Shown in pieces: positions 28,697-38,740 of a stretch of 64,000 nt of DNA; position 1 is the first letter of the stretch; each line of letters opens with the position of its first letter. This stretch comes from Thiomicrorhabdus sp. zzn3 (lineage in GTDB: Bacteria; Pseudomonadota; Gammaproteobacteria; Thiomicrospirales; Thiomicrospiraceae), in NCBI RefSeq assembly GCF_029767755.1, contig NZ_JARUQS010000001.1, positions 620,001-684,000 on the forward strand, given 5' to 3'. A program made the translations under genes and the position numbers. The notes below the pieces were generated by a model. The model worked only from the letters and a program-made list of their open reading frames with translations. It did not search any database and was not told the origin of the DNA.

Positions 28697-29197
28697 ATGG
28701 AATTACAAACAGCCTTACCTGAAAATAGCGGCTTAGCAACCGGGTTGGAAGAGGATTCAACCTATATCGGGCCGAGTGCGCGTTGTGTGCTCTTTACCTT
28801 GCAAGATGAAATTTACGGCATTTATGTTAAAAAAATTCGTGAAGTGCTGCGTGTAGGAACGATTCGTAAGGTAGCCGGGACGCCGCCACATGTGTTGGGA
28901 GTTATTAATGTCCGTGGTGTGATTGTCACGGTGGTTGATACACGCACCATTTATGGAATGCCGAGCAAGCCGGTAACGGATCTATCGCGCATTATTATTG
29001 TTGAGTTGGATGATGAACAGACCGTGGGCATGATGGTGGATTTCGTGATGGAGGTAAAAGACATTCCAGAAAGTAAATTTGAACCGCTGTCATCGACAAA
29101 AGAGAATGCATCCCGCTACATTCAGGGAATTGCGCACTATCAGGATAATGTGATCATTTTGATCGACGTGGACAATATGCTTATGAACTTTGAGTAG
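28697..29197 (+). CDS. cheW: CheW-like coupling protein
   Basis: Single CheW domain of 166 residues (CVLFTLQDEIYGIYVKKIRE, VLGVINVRGVIVTVVDTRTI). It connects receptors to CheA. A roughly 25-residue N-terminal extension precedes the domain. It follows cheA by 18 bases and closes the plus-strand operon before a bidirectional terminator. A second CheW is encoded at 30392-30916. Confidence 0.9.
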   Translation: MELQTALPENSGLATGLEEDSTYIGPSARCVLFTLQDEIYGIYVKKIREVLRVGTIRKVAGTPPHVLGVINVRGVIVTVVDTRTIYGMPSKPVTDLSRIIIVELDDEQTVGMMVDFVMEVKDIPESKFEPLSSTKENASRYIQGIAHYQDNVIILIDVDNMLMNFE

Positions 29198-29225
29198 TCG
29201 TTGAAAACAGTTCTTACTGGTGATG

Positions 29226-29252
29226 AAAAAGCCCCGTTTAACGGGGCTTTTT
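29226..29252. terminator. Bidirectional terminator
   Basis: AAAAAGCCCCG-TTTAA-CGGGGCTTTTT is a perfect hairpin with A-run and T-run on both sides. It separates the cheW-like gene from the convergent minus-strand operon. Confidence 0.9.
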
Positions 29253-29304
29253 CATATACTGATTTGCAGTCCATAGAGACTCAAAGTCTCAGAATAGAGG
29301 GGAA

Positions 29305-29583
29305 TTAATCTGGCTTTTCAACAGGCCACTTTTCGCTTATTTGGAATGCAAAAGCAAGTACCTGGGCGACCGCTTCATACAGCACTTCAGGAATTTCCTG
29401 GTTCAATTCAACTTGGCTTAACAGTTCGGTTAGCTGGGGGTCTTGCTTAATAGGGATTTGATACTCTTCTGCCAGAGCAAGGATTTGTTCAGCGATGTGG
29501 CCGGAGCCTTTCGCAGTCACAATCGGCGCGCCTTCCCCTTCGTATTGGAGGGAAACGGCAACCTTTTCATCAAGACGAGGCAT
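29305..29583 (-). CDS. Stand-alone FlhB C-terminal domain homologue
   Basis: A 92-residue protein that aligns with FlhB only from just after the NPTH cleavage site (VAVSLQYEGEGAPIVTAKGS, then LALAEEYQIPIKQDPQLTEL, and YEAVAQVLAFAFQISE). It lacks the membrane helices and the NPTH motif. Such proteins (FhlB/EscU-like small proteins) can substitute for or compete with the FlhB C-domain in export switching. Last gene of the minus-strand operon; starts about 22 bases after the STAS gene. Confidence 0.85.
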   Translation of the reverse strand: MPRLDEKVAVSLQYEGEGAPIVTAKGSGHIAEQILALAEEYQIPIKQDPQLTELLSQVELNQEIPEVLYEAVAQVLAFAFQISEKWPVEKPD

Positions 29584-29605
29584 GTTTCATGCAGGTTGAA
29601 AGTAA

Positions 29606-29881
29606 TTAAGCTAATTTTAGCGCTTCACTCAGCCCAATATTGTTGGCCGACGTCATAAACAGCTCATTGGTGTTTTGCCAGCTGATAGAGCGCTGGTTGC
29701 TTTCTGCTGTGCGAATCAGCATGAGCAATGACTGCAATCCACTAGTATCAATGGTTTCCACTGCACCGGCGTCGAAGACGATCTCTTCTCCCGTCTCCTG
29801 AATTTTTTGGTTAAGTTCGGCATAGGAGTCGTTGATGGTATGAATGGTAAGATTTTCAGGAAGGTTGATGATATCTGCCAT
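29606..29881 (-). CDS. STAS-domain protein
   Basis: A 91-residue STAS (anti-sigma-antagonist-like) domain with the segment VETIDTSGLQSLLMLIRTA, including the Ser that is phosphorylated in SpoIIAA-type proteins. STAS proteins of this size occur beside CheW/CheA genes, where they may modulate signalling. No partner kinase is evident here, so the role is open. Confidence 0.8.
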   Translation of the reverse strand: MADIINLPENLTIHTINDSYAELNQKIQETGEEIVFDAGAVETIDTSGLQSLLMLIRTAESNQRSISWQNTNELFMTSANNIGLSEALKLA

Positions 29882-29952
29882 GAGGATTACCTTTGAGAAG
29901 ATCGAGTTTCAGCCTAGCCAATAGCAATGTGACCAGGCCTGTTAGAAACGGG

Positions 29953-30312
29953 TTAAAGGACTCGGTTGATGACCGAAAGCAGTTTTTCCGGGCTGAATGG
30001 TTTAACAATCCAGCCGGTCGCACCCGCTTCTTTCCCTTTCGTTTTCATGTCGCCAGACGATTCAGTTGTCAAACATAAAATCGGTGTGAATTTATAATTC
30101 GGCAAAGCACGCAGCGCTGTAATCAACTCTATACCATTCATGTTCGGCATGTTGATATCTGTGACGATTAAATCAAATTGAGCCTGTTTGGCGATGTTCA
30201 ATGCTTCTGCACCGTCTTCCGCTTCCGTGACATCATGTCCCGCTGATTTTAGAGACATACTTACCATTTGACGCATCGACTTAGAGTCGTCTACAGCTAG
30301 AATTTTTGACAT
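29953..30312 (-). CDS. CheY-like single-domain response regulator
   Basis: 119-residue receiver domain (ILAVDDSKSMRQMVSMSLKS, phospho-Asp in VTDINMPNMNG, Thr in LCLTTES, Lys in IVKPFSPEKL). Distinct from the fliA-linked CheY, with INMPNMNG instead of WNMPQMTG. Probably acts as an alternative receiver or a phosphate sink; inferred from context. Confidence 0.9.
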   Translation of the reverse strand: MSKILAVDDSKSMRQMVSMSLKSAGHDVTEAEDGAEALNIAKQAQFDLIVTDINMPNMNGIELITALRALPNYKFTPILCLTTESSGDMKTKGKEAGATGWIVKPFSPEKLLSVINRVL

Positions 30313-30391
30313 TGTTACTCTCTCACACTTTTAAATAACTAAAAATGAAATACTAAAAAATTTAAAAAGGATTGATCTTCAGTGACCAAGA

Positions 30392-30916
30392 TTATTCTGC
30401 ATTTAAGCTTTTCTTAATGGAGGCCAAGATGCCTTCGTTGATCAGTTGATTTACATTAAGAACGACCAACATTTTGTCTCCTACTGTGGCGAGGCCATTG
30501 ACGTAATCGGTATGAATGGTACCGTTCATGTCTGGAGAACCTTGGATTTCAGTCGCGTTGATAGAATAGACGTCGGACACGCCATCTACCACTAGGCCGA
30601 TGATTTTTTGACTGCCCGATTCATCCTCCGCGCGCAGAATGATGACAACGGTGGATTCATTATAGGTAATGTTATCCAGTCCAAAACGAACACGTAGATC
30701 GATAATAGGAACAACCGCTCCACGTAGGTTGATGACGCCCATCACATATTCCGGCGTGTTCGGAATAGCCGTGGTTTTTTCCCAGCCTTTAATTTCTTGA
30801 ACCGTAAGAATATCAACGCCATACTCTTCGCGGCCTAAAATAAAGCTTAGTACTTGGTCATCGTGGTCATTCTTTTGGTTGATCTGTTCTTGAATGTTCT
30901 CAAGATTGGTGTCCAT
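30392..30916 (-). CDS. cheW: Chemotaxis coupling protein CheW
   Basis: CheW domain protein of 174 residues (SFILGREEYGVDILTVQEIK, VMGVINLRGAVVPIIDLRVR, GLVVDGVSDVYSI). More like canonical CheW than the copy after cheA. Starts about 140 bases after the FliK-like gene, long enough for its own promoter, though I could not assign one. Confidence 0.92.
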   Translation of the reverse strand: MDTNLENIQEQINQKNDHDDQVLSFILGREEYGVDILTVQEIKGWEKTTAIPNTPEYVMGVINLRGAVVPIIDLRVRFGLDNITYNESTVVIILRAEDESGSQKIIGLVVDGVSDVYSINATEIQGSPDMNGTIHTDYVNGLATVGDKMLVVLNVNQLINEGILASIKKSLNAE

Positions 30917-31056
30917 TATTTACTCGCTCGAGTTCATTAAACTATAAGGGGTAAAGTACATGATTCGAGCTTAAAGGTCTAGTCTTAAAGAAGGGGAATT
31001 TTCATTTTCTGAATAGGTATCCCCCTATTTTAAAGGAAGATAAGGGAGGTGGTGAT

Positions 31057-32190
31057 TCAGACGCTAATGTCAATGAGGGCGACCTGAGTGGATGTTGTCG
31101 ATGGGGAAGGTTTGAGTTTGGTTGTCTGAACGGTATTGACGCGCAGTCCGAGTTCTTGGAGGCGCTGTGTTAGGCTTGGAATAAAAGGAGCAATCTGGCT
31201 TTCAATTTCCTCTGTTTCATACCAAATGACGCATGTTAGATCACTCATATTCGATTGAAGGCTGAGTTTAAACGCGAGTTCTTGATGGTTTAAGTGCAGG
31301 TTCATCAGTACTTCCCAGACCTCTTCAGAGGAAGATCTGTTTTTATAGAACTTAAGTTGTACCGCGTCTAACCGACTTTCTGGGGGCAGGGGGAGTTCTA
31401 GGTTAAGCATCTGCGGGTTTTCGTATTGCTGCAGCTGCTGAATGGTGATTCGGTTGAGCGCTTGTGAAATAGCTTGCAAAGCCTTTTTCGCAGGGGAGGA
31501 CTCGCCTTTTTCGGCTATTTCGGCGAGTGCCATTTGTTGCAGTTTAAATAGGATCGCTTTCATATCCTTGGTCAGCGAGTTGTTTGTTGCCGTTTGTTGG
31601 GATGAGTTTACACGATGTTCAAAAAACAAGCCGCTGTTAAGCAGAGCGTGTTTAAGCTCTCTGCCGCTTAGACTTGTGGACGGTTTTAATAGCTGTTCCA
31701 CCAGTTGGTTAAGCAGGGATTGGATGGAGGCGGATAGATTCGGTAATTGGTTTAACGTTTGTACCGCCTGATGAATTGGAATTTGTTGTGCAATGTTAAG
31801 TTTATAGGCTGTTTGCAAGATGGGCTGCTGATTGGGTATTGGGCTTTGGTTTGTTTGAGTGGGGGGGCGTAAAGTCAGTACTAATGTGGGTTCAAGTTGT
31901 TTCACCAGTGCCTTAAACGTGCCGGTCAAAGCCGGTGATAATTTATGTTCCGCTACTAGGGTTTGAGTGCCTAGGGTAATTTGTGCCAGATTGCCTTTAA
32001 AGGCATGAATCTGCAAAGTCACTGTCTGACCGACTTGGAGTTTCAGCTCTCCAAGGGTTGGATTGGCTTTTATTTGTAGGCTGTCGAAGTTCAATTGCGG
32101 TATATTATTCATTGCGGTTTTTCGCCTAAATAGGCCAGCTCGATCGGAGAAGGATGACGGTAGCCAAGTTTCTTTCTTACAAACTAACAT
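31057..32190 (-). CDS. FliK C-domain-like hook-length control protein
   Basis: Second protein with a FliK-type C-terminal hook domain (LDAVQLKFYKNRSSSEEVWE, LHLNHQELAFKLSLQSNMSD, LTQRLQELGLRVNTVQTTKL). The N-terminal half is Gln/Leu-rich, including a low-complexity TNQSPIPNQQP stretch. I chose ATG 32190, preceded by AAGGA with 5-base spacing. ATG 32112, starting MNNIPQ, is an alternative nearer the expected protein start. Transcribed divergently from cheR. Its presence in one operon with a stand-alone FlhB C-domain suggests a linked function in export switching. Confidence 0.8.
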   Translation of the reverse strand: MLVCKKETWLPSSFSDRAGLFRRKTAMNNIPQLNFDSLQIKANPTLGELKLQVGQTVTLQIHAFKGNLAQITLGTQTLVAEHKLSPALTGTFKALVKQLEPTLVLTLRPPTQTNQSPIPNQQPILQTAYKLNIAQQIPIHQAVQTLNQLPNLSASIQSLLNQLVEQLLKPSTSLSGRELKHALLNSGLFFEHRVNSSQQTATNNSLTKDMKAILFKLQQMALAEIAEKGESSPAKKALQAISQALNRITIQQLQQYENPQMLNLELPLPPESRLDAVQLKFYKNRSSSEEVWEVLMNLHLNHQELAFKLSLQSNMSDLTCVIWYETEEIESQIAPFIPSLTQRLQELGLRVNTVQTTKLKPSPSTTSTQVALIDISV

Positions 32191-32269
32191 AACATTCCTT
32201 CTTTCATTGTGCCATTGGCAAAAGAAGAATAGCAACGCTGAGCGCTTGACAAATAGGTAGACGACATTA

Positions 32270-33097
32270 ATGAACGAACGAGAGTTTACTTTTACAGACC
32301 AGGATTTTTCCCGGATTAAGAAAATAGTCTATGACTTTGCAGGAATTGATCTAAACGATTCCAAAAAAAACTTGGTTTACAATCGCTTGGCAAAACGCAT
32401 TCGTTTTCTGGAGCTGCAGAGCTTCAAAGAGTACCTGAATTATGTACAGGAGCAAGGTGAAACCGAGTTTGTTAATTTGATTAATGCGGTCACGACAAAT
32501 TTGACGTTTTTCTTTAGAGAAAACCACCATTTTGACTATTTAGCCAACACGGTCATCCCTCTGCTTCTCGAAACGAACAAGGCAAGCAAAAAGATTCGTA
32601 TTTGGTCCGCCGGGTGTTCCACAGGGGAAGAACCGTACTCATTAGCGATTGTTCTCAAAGAATCTGTACCGCAAGGCTGGGACGCTAAGGTCATTGCAAC
32701 GGACCTAGATACGAATGTGGTTGATACGGCAAGAACGGGTATCTATCCTATTGAACGTTTAAAAGGGGTTGATGAAACGCGTAAAAAGCGTTGGTTTTTG
32801 AAGGGAAGTGGAAAGCAAGCAGGCCTGGTCAAAGTCAAGTCTGAGTTACAAACCTGTATTGAGTTTGGTCAAATTAATTTGATGCACGATTGGCCCATAA
32901 ACGATCCGATCGATGTGATTTTTTGTCGTAATGTTGTGATCTATTTTGATAAGCCGACTCAGGCAAGGTTATTTGATCGTTACGCAGACCTCTTGCCTGA
33001 GCATGGACACCTGTTTATTGGTCATTCTGAATCTTTGTACAAAGTGTGTGATCGTTTTGAATTGATTGGACAGACAATTTACCGCAAGGTGCGTTAA
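32270..33097 (+). CDS. cheR: Chemotaxis methyltransferase CheR
   Basis: SAM-dependent glutamate methyltransferase for chemoreceptors. N-terminal helical domain, then the SAM site (RIWSAGCSTGEEPYSLAIVL), VIATDLDTNVVDTA and VIFCRNVVIYFD. Length 275. Followed by cheB 40 bases downstream. Confidence 0.95.
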   Translation: MNEREFTFTDQDFSRIKKIVYDFAGIDLNDSKKNLVYNRLAKRIRFLELQSFKEYLNYVQEQGETEFVNLINAVTTNLTFFFRENHHFDYLANTVIPLLLETNKASKKIRIWSAGCSTGEEPYSLAIVLKESVPQGWDAKVIATDLDTNVVDTARTGIYPIERLKGVDETRKKRWFLKGSGKQAGLVKVKSELQTCIEFGQINLMHDWPINDPIDVIFCRNVVIYFDKPTQARLFDRYADLLPEHGHLFIGHSESLYKVCDRFELIGQTIYRKVR

Positions 33098-33137
33098 AGA
33101 GGATGAACAAGGCAAGTTATAAAGAGTTGAGCATTTT

Positions 33138-34253
33138 ATGAAAAAAATTAAAGTCTTGATCGTCGACGATTCCGCTTTAGTTCGCAAAATGTTGCAAGAG
33201 ATGTTGTCGTCAGATCCGGAATTAGAGGTCGTCGGTACCGCTTCGGATCCTTATATGGCGAGAGAAAAAATTAAAGAGCTCCACCCTGATGTGCTGACCT
33301 TGGATATTGAAATGCCGAGGATGGACGGGGTGACCTTCTTAAAAAATCTGATGCGATTGCATCCACTTCCAGTGGTCATGGTATCGACCTTGACCGAACG
33401 TGGTGCGGACATCACTTTTGAAGCGCTGGAACTGGGGGCCGTGGACTTTGTGACCAAGCCTAAAATTGATTTGGTCAATACCTTCGAGCAATATCAGGCA
33501 GAGATTTGTCGCAAGGTTAAAACGGCGGCGCGGGTTAGTAAAATAATGCTTGAACGCAAATATGCGCGGTATATACAAAATGCGCAAAAGCCTAAAGCCG
33601 CGCAGTCCATCTCAGTGACGGAAAAGTTAAGCGTAGACGCCGTTATTGAGAAAAAGAGTTTTAACCGGCGTCATTTTAAGACCACGGATAAAATTGTGGC
33701 ATTGGGCGCTTCCACCGGAGGGACAGAAGCGATCAAGGAAGTGTTGATGAAATTGCCTGCCAGTGCGCCAGGTATCGTGATTACTCAGCATATTCCAGCG
33801 GCATTCAGCCAGCCGTTTGCACAACGTATGGATTCATTATCCGCAATGACAGTGCTGCAAGCAGAAGATGGACAACAGATATTGCCGGGGCATGTCTATA
33901 TTGCCCCAGGAGATCGTCATTTATTGGTTGAGCGCGATGGTGCAAGATATGTCTGCCGCTTAAATGACGGCCCGCCGGTTAATAGGCATAAACCTTCGGT
34001 AGATGTGATGTTCCGTTCTGTTGTGCAGAATGTCGGTCCGAATGCGATTGGCGTTTTGCTGACGGGGATGGGAGATGACGGTGCGCGAGGGTTGAAGGAA
34101 TTGCAAGGGGTAGACGCGCCTACCATTGCCCAAGATGAGAAGACGAGTGTGGTGTGGGGGATGCCTGGAGAGGCGGTTAAGTTAGGCGCCGCGGATTCCA
34201 TTTTGCCATTGGAGAGTATCGCTCAGAGAATTTTGGACTATGCTGCAAAGTAA
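33138..34253 (+). CDS. cheB: Chemotaxis methylesterase CheB
   Basis: Receiver domain (VLIVDDSALVRKMLQEMLSS; Asp in TLDIEMPRMDG; Lys in VTKPK), a linker of about 50 residues, then the methylesterase domain with catalytic Ser (ALGASTGGTEA), His (TQHIPAAFSQPF) and Asp (LTGMGDDGARG). Also acts as deamidase in the family. Ends at a terminator. Confidence 0.96.
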   Translation: MKKIKVLIVDDSALVRKMLQEMLSSDPELEVVGTASDPYMAREKIKELHPDVLTLDIEMPRMDGVTFLKNLMRLHPLPVVMVSTLTERGADITFEALELGAVDFVTKPKIDLVNTFEQYQAEICRKVKTAARVSKIMLERKYARYIQNAQKPKAAQSISVTEKLSVDAVIEKKSFNRRHFKTTDKIVALGASTGGTEAIKEVLMKLPASAPGIVITQHIPAAFSQPFAQRMDSLSAMTVLQAEDGQQILPGHVYIAPGDRHLLVERDGARYVCRLNDGPPVNRHKPSVDVMFRSVVQNVGPNAIGVLLTGMGDDGARGLKELQGVDAPTIAQDEKTSVVWGMPGEAVKLGAADSILPLESIAQRILDYAAK

Positions 34254-34278
34254 ACGGAGTTAGATCAAACTGGCACAT

Positions 34279-34315
34279 AGCCTGCTTCTGCCTTAGGGCG
34301 GGGCAGGCTTTTTTG
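34279..34315 (+). terminator. Terminator after cheB
   Basis: AGCCTGC pairs with GCAGGCT across a 17-base loop containing a smaller GC-rich fold and is followed by six T. Confidence 0.75.
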
Positions 34316-34465
34316 TAACGGCCTTTTACTCGGTCAAAAAAACTTATCATTAACCAAGTTTTTTAAATGGCTTATAATCCCCCAGTTGAATGACTGCTGG
34401 ATCGCTTGTGGTTCCTCAGTTAACTCGTTGATATTTAGTGCATTATTAGGTAAGGACAGTGCCTC

Positions 34466-35701
34466 ATGCTTCAAGTAATAAAGACGTATTGGATTGCGTG
34501 GCTATTCACCATTCTAGGGGGGATTCTTAGTTTTATCGAGATTCCCTATATTGAACTTCTGAGTATGTTGATCATTTCATTGGTCTGGACACTTCAGGTG
34601 GCAAGAGTTGCCATGCCTGAGCCAAGCGATCAAGAATCCCCTGTTTCGCCTATGCCGCAAGCTGCAGCCAGTCATGCCCTGATTCCTATCACTAAAGTTG
34701 ATGAGTCGTTGAAAAGTGTTGCTGAAGATTTTGACCAGGCTATTGATCATGAATCGGAAGTCATTAAAGAGGAACTGGTTCAGGTTAAAGAATTGATTGC
34801 CGAAGCGATTGAAACTTTGAATAACAGTTTTTCAGATTTGCACGACCAGACGAATGCCGAGTATAAACTGGTACTTTCACTGCTTGAAAACTTGGGCGGT
34901 GACGCAAGTTCCAAGCACATGAGTGTGCAGCGCTTCTCATCTGAAATCAAAGTGGTCTTGCAATATCTGATTGACCTGTTAACGGCAGCCAGTCAGCGTA
35001 GCACTCAGACTGTCGATAAAATCGATGATATGGTTGGACAGATCGAAGCGATCTTTACCCTGTTAGAAGATGTAAAAGGCATTGCCGATCAAACCAATTT
35101 GCTTGCTCTGAATGCGGCGATTGAAGCGGCGCGTGCCGGAGAAGCCGGTCGAGGGTTTGCCGTGGTCGCGGATGAAGTTCGTAAACTGTCATTGAATTCG
35201 AACCAATTGAATGAGCAGATTCGCAAACAAGCTGAAAAAGCGCGAGGCACGGTGGATCAGGTAAGAAGTATTGTCAGTGAAACCGCCAATAAAGACATGG
35301 AGCACGCCGTCTCTTCACAAACAAAAGTGGACGGCATGCTCCATGACTTGGAAGAGATGAATAACGGCATTTCAGAAAACCTTGGAGATGTCTCCGGGAT
35401 TATCTCCGAAATCGAAGTCAGTGTTTCCAACGCCATGCGTTCTTTGCAGTTTGAGGATATTGTCCGTCAGTTGGTGGATCAAGTCATTCATCATCTGGAA
35501 AACCTGAATGAGTTTTCAGATAAGATTAATGCATTTCTTGACGAGAGTCGGACTATTCCGGTCTCTTCCGAAAGTGAGCACCAGGAACGTATCGATCAGT
35601 TAAAAATGGTGGTCGCTCAGCAGCGCCAACATATGGAAGAGTTCCGTATGAAGCGTGTACAAGCGGATAGCATGGAAGAGGGGGATGTCGATCTATTTTA
35701 A
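34466..35701 (+). CDS. Methyl-accepting chemotaxis protein, membrane-anchored
   Basis: 411 residues with two closely spaced membrane helices (about 8-26 and 30-48) and no periplasmic ligand domain. A helical region and the signalling hairpin ([33 protein letters not shown]) follow, and the C-terminal stretch [20 protein letters not shown] is typical of a subgroup found near cheB. No HAMP domain seen. Possible promoter TTAACC-17-TATAAT ends about 95 bases before the ATG. Confidence 0.9.
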   Translation: MLQVIKTYWIAWLFTILGGILSFIEIPYIELLSMLIISLVWTLQVARVAMPEPSDQESPVSPMPQAAASHALIPITKVDESLKSVAEDFDQAIDHESEVIKEELVQVKELIAEAIETLNNSFSDLHDQTNAEYKLVLSLLENLGGDASSKHMSVQRFSSEIKVVLQYLIDLLTAASQRSTQTVDKIDDMVGQIEAIFTLLEDVKGIADQTNLLALNAAIEAARAGEAGRGFAVVADEVRKLSLNSNQLNEQIRKQAEKARGTVDQVRSIVSETANKDMEHAVSSQTKVDGMLHDLEEMNNGISENLGDVSGIISEIEVSVSNAMRSLQFEDIVRQLVDQVIHHLENLNEFSDKINAFLDESRTIPVSSESEHQERIDQLKMVVAQQRQHMEEFRMKRVQADSMEEGDVDLF

Positions 35702-35732
35702 AATCGATTTGTAATCCAGTCCTTACTAAAAC

Positions 35733-35770
35733 AAAAAGCCCTCTAGGTGATCCACTTAAAGGGCTTTTTT
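35733..35770. terminator. Bidirectional terminator after the MCP gene
   Basis: AAAAAGCCCT and AGGGCTTTTTT pair across an internal loop. A-run and T-run on the two sides let it serve the MCP gene and the convergent small membrane gene. Confidence 0.8.
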
Positions 35771-35793
35771 AATGCTTGAATAGAGCGCTGTTT

Positions 35794-36063
35794 TTAGGAC
35801 GGCGCCATTCCCCCCATTTGGTCGTTCCAAAGACTGCCGAAAATTAAGCTGAAAAACAGTCCGGTTGCGAAAACGATATACCAGTAGCGACGTTGTTTTT
35901 TCTGCCACTCATTCTCTTCTTCGGGTCTGTCTTTAAAAAAGATAAACAGAAATCCGATTGCTGAAATAAAGCCGGCAATATTGGCAAAATAATGAATCTG
36001 AGTCAGCATGGAAGTAATGCCAAGCAGTAGAATAACAGCATAGGTGATGAGTATCGGTCTCAT
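35794..36063 (-). CDS. Small hypothetical membrane protein
   Basis: 89 residues with three hydrophobic segments (about 4-20, 25-43 and 62-80), and a charged cytoplasmic loop KDRPEEENEWQKKQRR between the second and third. No family recognised. It stands alone between a terminator and the NIF3-like gene, which is transcribed in the opposite direction. Confidence 0.7.
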   Translation of the reverse strand: MRPILITYAVILLLGITSMLTQIHYFANIAGFISAIGFLFIFFKDRPEEENEWQKKQRRYWYIVFATGLFFSLIFGSLWNDQMGGMAPS

Positions 36064-36176
36064 ATCAATCCTTTTTATTTTTCATTGAAAGGTGAGCGTG
36101 CCTTTTTAGGCAATTCGCTTATTGTATTGAATTTATCCTCGTAGGGTAAAATTTTGGTCGGAGAGGGAGAGGTTAG

Positions 36177-36509
36177 GTGTTTAAGTTAAATGTGTTCATT
36201 CCTGAAACCCATTTGGAGGTGGTAAAGCAAGCACTGTTTGATGCGGGGGCCGGTAAGATCGGCAACTATGACGCTTGCAGCTGGCAGGTGAAAGGCGAGG
36301 GACAATTTCGTCCTCTTGAGGGGAGCCAGCCATTTATTGGTCATCAACATCAGATTGAAACCGTTACTGAATATAAAGTGGAAATGGTATGTGATGCAAC
36401 GCGGATTGCCGAAGTCATTCGCGCCTTAATTCAAGCGCATCCATATGAAGAGCCGGCGTATGAAGTTTATCAGCTGGTTGATGTAAATGCCTTGAGCATG
36501 ACTTCTTAA
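36177..36509 (+). CDS. NIF3/YqfO-type small protein
   Basis: 110 residues matching the CutA-like domain inserted in NIF3 family proteins (LNVFIPETHLEVVKQALFDA, IGNYDACSWQVKGEGQFRPL, HPYEEPAYEVYQL). The metal-binding NIF3 domain itself is absent, as in free-standing YqfO-like proteins of gammaproteobacteria. GTG start behind GGGAGAGG. Biochemical role unknown. Confidence 0.85.
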   Translation: MFKLNVFIPETHLEVVKQALFDAGAGKIGNYDACSWQVKGEGQFRPLEGSQPFIGHQHQIETVTEYKVEMVCDATRIAEVIRALIQAHPYEEPAYEVYQLVDVNALSMTS

Positions 36510-36624
36510 GAAGGGCGCTTATTCGATTAGTTGATGGAGTTTTATAAAAATTATTTATTTTTGAGCAAAAATAAAAATATAAGAAAAGTTTGATATAGGC
36601 AAATGATTATATTAGTATGGCTCC

Positions 36625-36709
36625 GTTGTTTTAACCAACACTCCTCTTGAAGAGCAACTTCATATTGACCGTATAGGTAAGCCCAGTTAATTGATTTAAC
36701 TGGGTTTTT
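36625..36709 (+). ncRNA. Candidate small RNA (about 85 nt)
   Basis: A possible promoter (TTGATA, 17 bases, TAGTAT) ends at about 36618. It is followed by a short segment with small hairpins (GTTG/CAAC, CTCTTGAAGAG, GAAG-AGCAA-CTTC) and a clear rho-independent terminator. There is no ORF. The terminator points to the plus strand only, so it does not serve the minus-strand FKBP gene. A long 3' untranslated region of the NIF3-like gene is the alternative. Confidence 0.4.
36682..36709 (+). terminator. Terminator before the FKBP gene, plus strand
   Basis: CCCAGTTAA-TTGAT-TTAACTGGG followed by TTTTTC. The opposite strand has no T-run after the stem. Confidence 0.85.
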
Positions 36710-36723
36710 CTTTTTATAAATGC

Positions 36724-37416
36724 TTATTCCGATTTGTCGAATTTAATCAATTCAATCGTAAAGATTAATGTTGAGTTCGGGCCAATACGATCACCAGCAC
36801 CTTTTTCTCCATACGCGAGCTCCGCAGGGATATAGACTTCCCATTTTGATCCTGCTTTCATCATCTTTAAGGCTTCCTGCCAGCCTTTAATTACGTTGCT
36901 GACCGGGAATTCGATCGGTGTTCCGCGTTCGTAAGAGCTGTCGAAGACGGTGCCATCAATCAGGCTTCCTTTGTAATGTGCGGTGATGACGTCACCGTCT
37001 TGAGGAGAAGGACCATTACCGGTTTCAATGACTTTGTATTGAAGGCCGCTGTCGGTGGTTTTAACGCCAGGTTTTTTCTTATTTTCAGCTAAAAAGTCAG
37101 CCCCGGCTTTCGCATTGGCTTCAGCCTGTTTTTTGCGAGCCTCCAGTTGCTTCTGCATCATCGCTTGTTTGACTTCATTGACCGCTGTTTGCATCTCTTC
37201 TTGGGTCAAACGAAGCGGTTTCTGGTTCAGTGCATCTTGCATCCCTGAAGTGAATGCCTCTACATCAATATTCAAGCCTTGTTTGGTAAAGTTCTTTGCC
37301 AAGTCGACGCCCAAAGTGTAGCTGGCTTTCTGTTCATTGGTTTTCAGTTGTGAATCTGCTGCCAGGGCATGATGAGTCAGGCCGAGCAACGTGGCAACCA
37401 AGAGAGTTTTTTTCAT
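36724..37416 (-). CDS. fkpA: FKBP-type peptidyl-prolyl isomerase (Mip/FkpA-like)
   Basis: Periplasmic folding helper of 230 residues. Signal peptide MKKTLLVATLLGLTHHALA, helical N-terminal dimerisation domain (to about residue 115, Lys/Gln-rich), then the FKBP domain (DGDVITAHYKGSLIDGTVFD, VYIPAELAYGEKGAGDRIGP, STLIFTIELIKF). The catalytic pocket residues typical of FKBP are retained. The subtype symbol is a best guess among FkpA, FklB and Mip. Confidence 0.88.
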   Translation of the reverse strand: MKKTLLVATLLGLTHHALAADSQLKTNEQKASYTLGVDLAKNFTKQGLNIDVEAFTSGMQDALNQKPLRLTQEEMQTAVNEVKQAMMQKQLEARKKQAEANAKAGADFLAENKKKPGVKTTDSGLQYKVIETGNGPSPQDGDVITAHYKGSLIDGTVFDSSYERGTPIEFPVSNVIKGWQEALKMMKAGSKWEVYIPAELAYGEKGAGDRIGPNSTLIFTIELIKFDKSE

Positions 37417-37454
37417 AAGAGATTTCCGTTTTTAATTAAGGTTGAACTGTGTAT

Positions 37455-37483
37455 AAAAAAACCACCTTGGAAGGTGGTTTTTT
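37455..37483. terminator. Terminator after trxB
   Basis: AAAAAACCACCTT-GG-AAGGTGGTTTTTT is nearly perfect and symmetric. It should stop trxB transcripts on the minus strand before fkpA. Confidence 0.88.
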
Positions 37484-37495
37484 AATTTTGCGAGA

Positions 37496-38479
<984 letters not shown>

Positions 38480-38740
38480 TTAAATTCTTTTCGTTTAAAC
38501 CCAGTGCTTAACAACCCTAAAAAAGCGCGGCCTTGATTATGCTAAGCAGCGAAACAGCTGAGTTTGTCTGTTACGGATGTGCTAAAATTTTAGCAGTTTT
38601 TAGGGGATAAACCAGACCTTAGCGCAGACCTTAGCATGAAAAAGGTCAATCTGGCTATTATTTGCTGTTGTAGTATTTGAGCTTATTGCGAAGTTTGAAA
38701 TGATTGATCCCAGCCATCAAATAGAGAAACAGATTCTTTT

